This document shows positions 14,527 through 17,885 of a stretch of DNA of 17,885 nt, piece by piece. The notes under the pieces are model-generated. The model searched no databases and was not told the DNA's origin. It saw nothing but the letters and a program-made list of their open reading frames with translations. Both the position numbers and the translations under genes were made by a program. Every line of letters begins with the position of its first letter. The first letter of the stretch is position 1. Origin of the DNA: JBHHYN01 sp046757565 (GTDB lineage: Bacteria; Pseudomonadota; Gammaproteobacteria; Eutrophobiales; Eutrophobiaceae); the NCBI GenBank assembly GCA_046757565.1, contig JBHHYN010000055.1:1-17885 (forward strand), written 5' to 3'.

Positions 14527-16314
14527 TCAGAATTGTTCGTTATCAAGCGCCATAACAGTTTCACTGCCTGCCGTGATCGATTCCAGAAAGGCTTGTGCGC
14601 GTGGTAAAAAATGCTCGGCATAAAAACAGGAGGTTACTATCTTGCTCTTGTAAAATGATTCTTCAGCTGCCCCTTCATTGAGTCTCTCATCTGCAATCAG
14701 TGCGGCCCGTGCCATCTGCCAGCCACCGCAGACTGTGCCTGTTAACATCAGAAACAAAAAGGCAACTGAACCGGGAGCGTTGGGATCGTTCCGATAATTC
14801 TCCAGTAACCAGGAGGTCGCTTTTTCCAATGCTTCAATACCTGCCAGGTAGTGGCCATGAATTGCTGCAAGGCTTTCATGGCCGGTCCGCGGCAGGGCCC
14901 TGGCAGTTTCGCGCATATCCGCAATCAACGCTTTCAACACTTTGCCTTCGTCATTGATAATCTTTCTTCCTATCAGATCCATGGCCTGGATCCCGGTGGT
15001 GCCTTCATAGATGGTCGTGATCCTGGCATCACGGAAGTGTTGCGCAGCACCGGTTTCTTCGATATAACCTGTGCCCCCATGTATCTGTACGCCCAGTGAG
15101 GTCAGTTCCTGGGCCAGTTCACTACACCAGCCCTTTACTACGGGGGTTAATAATAAGAACAGTTCTGAATGTTTTTGTGCTAACGCTTTATCTATGGCAT
15201 GGTGGGAATAATCGAGCGAGGATGCGGTTACGTAGCAGAGTGCGCGCATGGCTTCCGTCCCGGCTTTCATCATCATCAGCATGCGGCGCACATCCGGATG
15301 ATGAATGATCGTTACACGCTCTTTCTTTTTGGCAATGCGTCCCTGTACACGCTCCCTGGCAAAACCCAGGGCCTGCTGGTAGGCGCGTTCGCTGATACTC
15401 AATCCCTGCAGGCCGACCGCCAGACGGGCATGATTCATCATGGTGAACATGCATGCGATGCCGTTATGTTCTTTTCCTACCAGATACCCCACCGCACCCC
15501 CCCTGTCGCCATAGCTCATTACACAGGTGGGACTCGCATGGATGCCGAGCTTGTGTTCGATGGAGACAGGGTGTACGTCATTTCTTTCCCCCGGAGTACC
15601 GTTCGGGGCTGTAAGATATTTGGGTACAAGAAATAGAGAGATGCCTTTAATGCCGGGTGGGGCATCCGGTATTCTTGCCAGAACAAGGTGGATAATATTC
15701 TCACTGAAATCCTGATCGCCCCAGGTGATGAAGATCTTCTGGCCTGTGATCAAATAATGATCTCCGCTTCGTTCGGCCCGGGTCTTGATTGCGGCGAGAT
15801 CCGAACCTGCCTGAGGTTCGGTCAGGTTCATTGTTGCGGCCCATTCGCCTGATATCATCTTTGCCAGATATTGCTCCTTGAGCGCTTCTGATGCATGTGA
15901 TTCGAGGGCGATAATGGCCCCTTCTGACAGCATTGGGCACAAGGACCAGGCCAGGTTGGCCGATTGCCACATTTCGTTAACGGCTGTAGCGACAGTCTGG
16001 GGCAGACCCTGTCCTCCATGAACCGGATCGAACGCCAGTCCCTGCCAACCGGCCTCAACGAATGTTTGATATGCTTCCTTGAAGCCTTCCGGAGTACGTA
16101 CTTCACCTCCTTCAATCCTTGAGCCGGACATGTCTCCGCTTTGATTAAGGGGAGCAAGCACCTCACTTGCCAGACGCGCGGCTTCATCCAGCACCGCTGC
16201 TACCAGATCTGCTGTGGCATCTTCAAAGCCGGGAAGTTGATTGATTGCAGGAAGTTCCGCCAGCTCGTTAATGACAAAAGCCATGTCTTTGGTGGGGGCA
16301 GAATATGAGGTCAT
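14527..16314 (-). CDS. Acyl-CoA dehydrogenase, long (about 600-residue) subfamily with C-terminal extension
   Basis: This 595-residue FAD enzyme is expected to introduce a trans-2 double bond into an acyl-CoA, passing electrons to an electron-transfer flavoprotein. Landmarks are the FAD-binding MNLTEPQAGSDL (162-173), QKIFITWGDQD, a central helical domain, and IYEGTTGIQA with the catalytic base at Glu437. The roughly 120 residues beyond the usual dehydrogenase fold match the subfamily with an extra C-terminal domain, which includes enzymes annotated as 3-methylmercaptopropionyl-CoA dehydrogenase (DmdC) and phenylacyl-CoA dehydrogenase. Length alone does not separate these, so the substrate is unknown. 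No DMSP gene is in view. The ribosome site before ATG 16314 is weak. A CBS-pair gene follows after a hairpin. Confidence 0.88.
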   Translation of the reverse strand: MTSYSAPTKDMAFVINELAELPAINQLPGFEDATADLVAAVLDEAARLASEVLAPLNQSGDMSGSRIEGGEVRTPEGFKEAYQTFVEAGWQGLAFDPVHGGQGLPQTVATAVNEMWQSANLAWSLCPMLSEGAIIALESHASEALKEQYLAKMISGEWAATMNLTEPQAGSDLAAIKTRAERSGDHYLITGQKIFITWGDQDFSENIIHLVLARIPDAPPGIKGISLFLVPKYLTAPNGTPGERNDVHPVSIEHKLGIHASPTCVMSYGDRGGAVGYLVGKEHNGIACMFTMMNHARLAVGLQGLSISERAYQQALGFARERVQGRIAKKKERVTIIHHPDVRRMLMMMKAGTEAMRALCYVTASSLDYSHHAIDKALAQKHSELFLLLTPVVKGWCSELAQELTSLGVQIHGGTGYIEETGAAQHFRDARITTIYEGTTGIQAMDLIGRKIINDEGKVLKALIADMRETARALPRTGHESLAAIHGHYLAGIEALEKATSWLLENYRNDPNAPGSVAFLFLMLTGTVCGGWQMARAALIADERLNEGAAEESFYKSKIVTSCFYAEHFLPRAQAFLESITAGSETVMALDNEQF

Positions 16315-16494
16315 GCTCGCATCGCTGGTTTTTATAGAATCATTAAGGGCTTACTCTCCGCAGCCTGTTGTGCATAGATATGTCGCTGCAAAACTTCCTA
16401 CCCACCACGAGGCACCAGTTACACAGAGGTTTCAAATAAAGAATAGGCCCTTGTTACATCAATTTTGAAAGGATAATCAATATGCCAGACTGTT

Positions 16495-17421
16495 TCACCC
16501 TGCTTTTTTTAACTTCGTGAGATACTTCTTTGAAAATTCATCGCAACGGTGAAGTAAATCCGTGGTACTTTTGGGCTTTGCCACCCTTATATTGGCCAGG
16601 TCAACGATGAGTGCCGTTCCATCATGGAGAATTTGTACACCCCGTTTCCCCATTGTATGGATACGTTGAGGCGATCCCTCGGGAATTATTGGTGTGAAGG
16701 CCGTAAATTTATCTGCGGTGCCGACCAACCTTGGCCAAATATCAATAATGGCCGGATCGCTGCGCAACGTTTCAATTGCCTGCTTGGCGCTGCTTGCAAG
16801 CTCTCTGAGCAGATCGGGAATACCGGCAAACATGTCTGCGGATTCCGTGGATTCAAATAATCTTATTAATGATCCCGAGATTGCATCGATATCATGCATT
16901 GCCTGGGCTATTTTTATATAGCGAGTTTCCAGGAATTGATCGACCGTCATGGTGAATGCCTTGAAAGGCTCTCCCCAGAGTTCATCGAGTTCTTCCTCTC
17001 CTTTAAGAGGGCGGATATATTTTCCATATTCAAGCGCGCCCATAAAACAGCGGCCGCATTCTCTCAAAAGTTCATTATTTGATTTGATGGTTATGCCGAT
17101 TTCTTCGAGTTCTACGACCTTTGTCAGAATATCTGAACCCCTGTTTAACAAGGCTCCCGCCAGCATGGCGGCTAATACACGTTTATTGGCAGGATCGTTG
17201 GTCTTGTTGTAGGCGGCGCGTACTTCCTCGAGGCGTTCGCCGGGTGTATTGATACCCGGTTCCGTGTGGTGGAAAACGCGCCGTTTGAGTTGATCGATTA
17301 ACTGTTTTTTATAGGCGAGGTTAGTGGGGACGTCGTAGTATCGAATCCAGTAACCATCATAGTAAATACGCTCCTCCCCACTGATGATTTGTTTTGTACC
17401 GTTCGAAACCTCAGCAGGCAT
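16495..17421 (-). CDS. Unrecognised protein of 308 residues
   Basis: I do not recognise this protein. It begins near MPAEVSNGTKQIISGEERIYYDGYWIRYYDVP, is then almost entirely predicted helix with several charged segments (KKQLIDQLKRRVFHH, EELDELWGEPFKAF, LLRELASSAKQAIETL), and ends in a basic tail (FSKKYLTKLKKAG). There is no signal peptide, membrane segment or cysteine-rich motif. The ATG at 17421 is preferred over GTG at 17475 because a TATAAT box lies within the 54 bases between them, which would place the mRNA start downstream of the GTG. It lies between squalene-hopene cyclase and the acyl-CoA dehydrogenase, all on the minus strand, but with 171 and 180 bases of spacing an operon is not certain. 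Confidence 0.7.
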   Translation of the reverse strand: MPAEVSNGTKQIISGEERIYYDGYWIRYYDVPTNLAYKKQLIDQLKRRVFHHTEPGINTPGERLEEVRAAYNKTNDPANKRVLAAMLAGALLNRGSDILTKVVELEEIGITIKSNNELLRECGRCFMGALEYGKYIRPLKGEEELDELWGEPFKAFTMTVDQFLETRYIKIAQAMHDIDAISGSLIRLFESTESADMFAGIPDLLRELASSAKQAIETLRSDPAIIDIWPRLVGTADKFTAFTPIIPEGSPQRIHTMGKRGVQILHDGTALIVDLANIRVAKPKSTTDLLHRCDEFSKKYLTKLKKAG

Positions 17422-17442
17422 GTTATCTCGTTCTGGACAGGA

Positions 17443-17448
17443 ATTATA
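17443..17448 (-). promoter_or_regulatory. Possible -10 box of the 308-residue protein gene
   Basis: A perfect TATAAT on the minus strand ends 21 bases before the ATG at 17421; the -35 region is poor. A second candidate, an extended -10 TGCTAGAAT, lies at 17554-17562, further upstream and after the squalene-hopene cyclase stop. Confidence 0.3.
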
Positions 17449-17592
17449 CGGTGGGGGTGCTATGCGTCCTGACACACGAAGGCGGTTACGGGTTTGTTTA
17501 ACGACACAGTGGATTTCCGGAAAACGCTCTGGGCTTTGATATATACTAACCCAATTCTAGCACAGATAATTCAGCCCATTGCCTGATGAGGT

Positions 17593-17885
17593 TTACCCGT
17601 GCTTTTTGAGTATGGGCAATGGTCCTAAATCAATCGGACCACGATCACGCACCTGGTACTCTCTGGTAGACAGGTCATGCTTCATGGAACGATACACACC
17701 CAGCGCCCACAACGGGAAATAGTGACTGTAGCCGTGGTAGCGCAGATAGAAGACGCGCGGGAAGCCGGTCCCGGTATAGGGGGCTTCCTGCCATCCTGCT
17801 TCTCCTTCAGCGCTGCGGAGCAGATAGTGAATGCCGCGCTCGACGCTTTCCGAATCAATCTCGCCAACGGCCATCAGGCCGAGCA
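17593..17885 (-). CDS. shc: Squalene-hopene cyclase, C-terminal end (partial at window edge)
   Basis: Only the last 97 or so codons are present; the frame runs off the right edge. The translation (LGLMAVGEID, RGIHYLLRSA, then EAPYTGTGFPRVFYLRYHGY with YFPLWALGVYR) is the unmistakable C-terminus of squalene-hopene cyclase, the enzyme that folds squalene into hopene for hopanoid membrane lipids. GFPRVFYLRYHGY and YFPLWALG belong to the final QW-type repeat region of the second alpha-barrel domain. The TAA stop is at 17593. The enzyme sits on the inner-membrane face. Other hopanoid genes, if any, lie beyond the window; the neighbouring unrecognised protein has no obvious hopanoid feature. Confidence 0.92.
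   Translation of the reverse strand, partial: LGLMAVGEIDSESVERGIHYLLRSAEGEAGWQEAPYTGTGFPRVFYLRYHGYSHYFPLWALGVYRSMKHDLSTREYQVRDRGPIDLGPLPILKKHG

Noticed and set aside
15199..15636. 145-codon plus-strand ORF inside the acyl-CoA dehydrogenase gene
   Set aside because: Opposite strand of a well-conserved coding region; the translation is not protein-family-like.
13152..16314. A DMSP demethylation (Dmd) gene set made of the crotonase and the long acyl-CoA dehydrogenase
   Set aside because: The crotonase carries PaaG rather than DmdD features, the two genes are on opposite strands, and no dmdA or dmdB homolog is present; the dehydrogenase subfamily alone is not diagnostic.
1..17885. CRISPR arrays, tRNA or rRNA genes, insertion sequences, prophage genes
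   Set aside because: No regularly spaced direct repeats, no tRNA or rRNA-like stretches, and no transposase, integrase or phage proteins were seen.

Overview
The window (17,885 bases, moderate GC by eye) looks like chromosomal DNA of a proteobacterium, most likely a gammaproteobacterium. The grounds are the mix of PaaG/PaaY-type proteins, a YceI and cytochrome b561 pair, a 595-residue acyl-CoA dehydrogenase, a tungsten/molybdenum aldehyde oxidoreductase and a squalene-hopene cyclase, which implies hopanoid membranes. No rRNA, tRNA, CRISPR array, transposase or phage gene was seen. Taxonomy below phylum is inference.

Layout. 1-310: left-edge region without a convincing gene. 311-3304: a HisN-like phosphatase (+), then two ATP-grasp ligases transcribed divergently (1152-2084 minus, 2174-3304 plus). 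The ligases resemble accessory genes that sit with tetrahydromethanopterin/methylofuran C1 genes in methylotrophic bacteria. 3320-5920: a possible 43-residue ORF whose stop overlaps the start of an acetoacetyl-CoA synthetase, followed by a hotdog thioesterase. 6154-7296: periplasmic YceI converging on cytochrome b561. 7576-8034: an unrecognised probable lipoprotein. 8035-8559: the longest gene-free stretch, rich in hairpins. 8560-10302: an AOR-family aldehyde oxidoreductase. 10515-10823: an EthD-domain protein with its own promoter, ribosome site and terminator. 10876-13010 (minus): a gamma-carbonic-anhydrase/PaaY protein translationally coupled to a Nudix plus metallo-beta-lactamase fusion, divergent from a PaaG-type isomerase (13152-13940). 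14034-16314 (minus): a CBS-pair protein downstream of an acyl-CoA dehydrogenase, with a perfect 11-bp hairpin between them. 16495-17421 (minus): an unrecognised protein. 17593-17885 (minus): the C-terminal end of squalene-hopene cyclase, cut by the window edge.

The main theme is carboxylic-acid and CoA-thioester metabolism. Aldehyde oxidation to acids, acid activation to CoA esters, dehydrogenation, double-bond isomerisation, thioester hydrolysis and possibly CoA-ester clean-up (Nudix-MBL, PaaY) are all represented, but the genes lie in several separate transcription units rather than one operon. I do not see an unmistakable new system. The best leads are the ATP-grasp pair, the coupled PaaY/Nudix-MBL unit, the structured 8035-8559 region and the unrecognised 308-residue protein.
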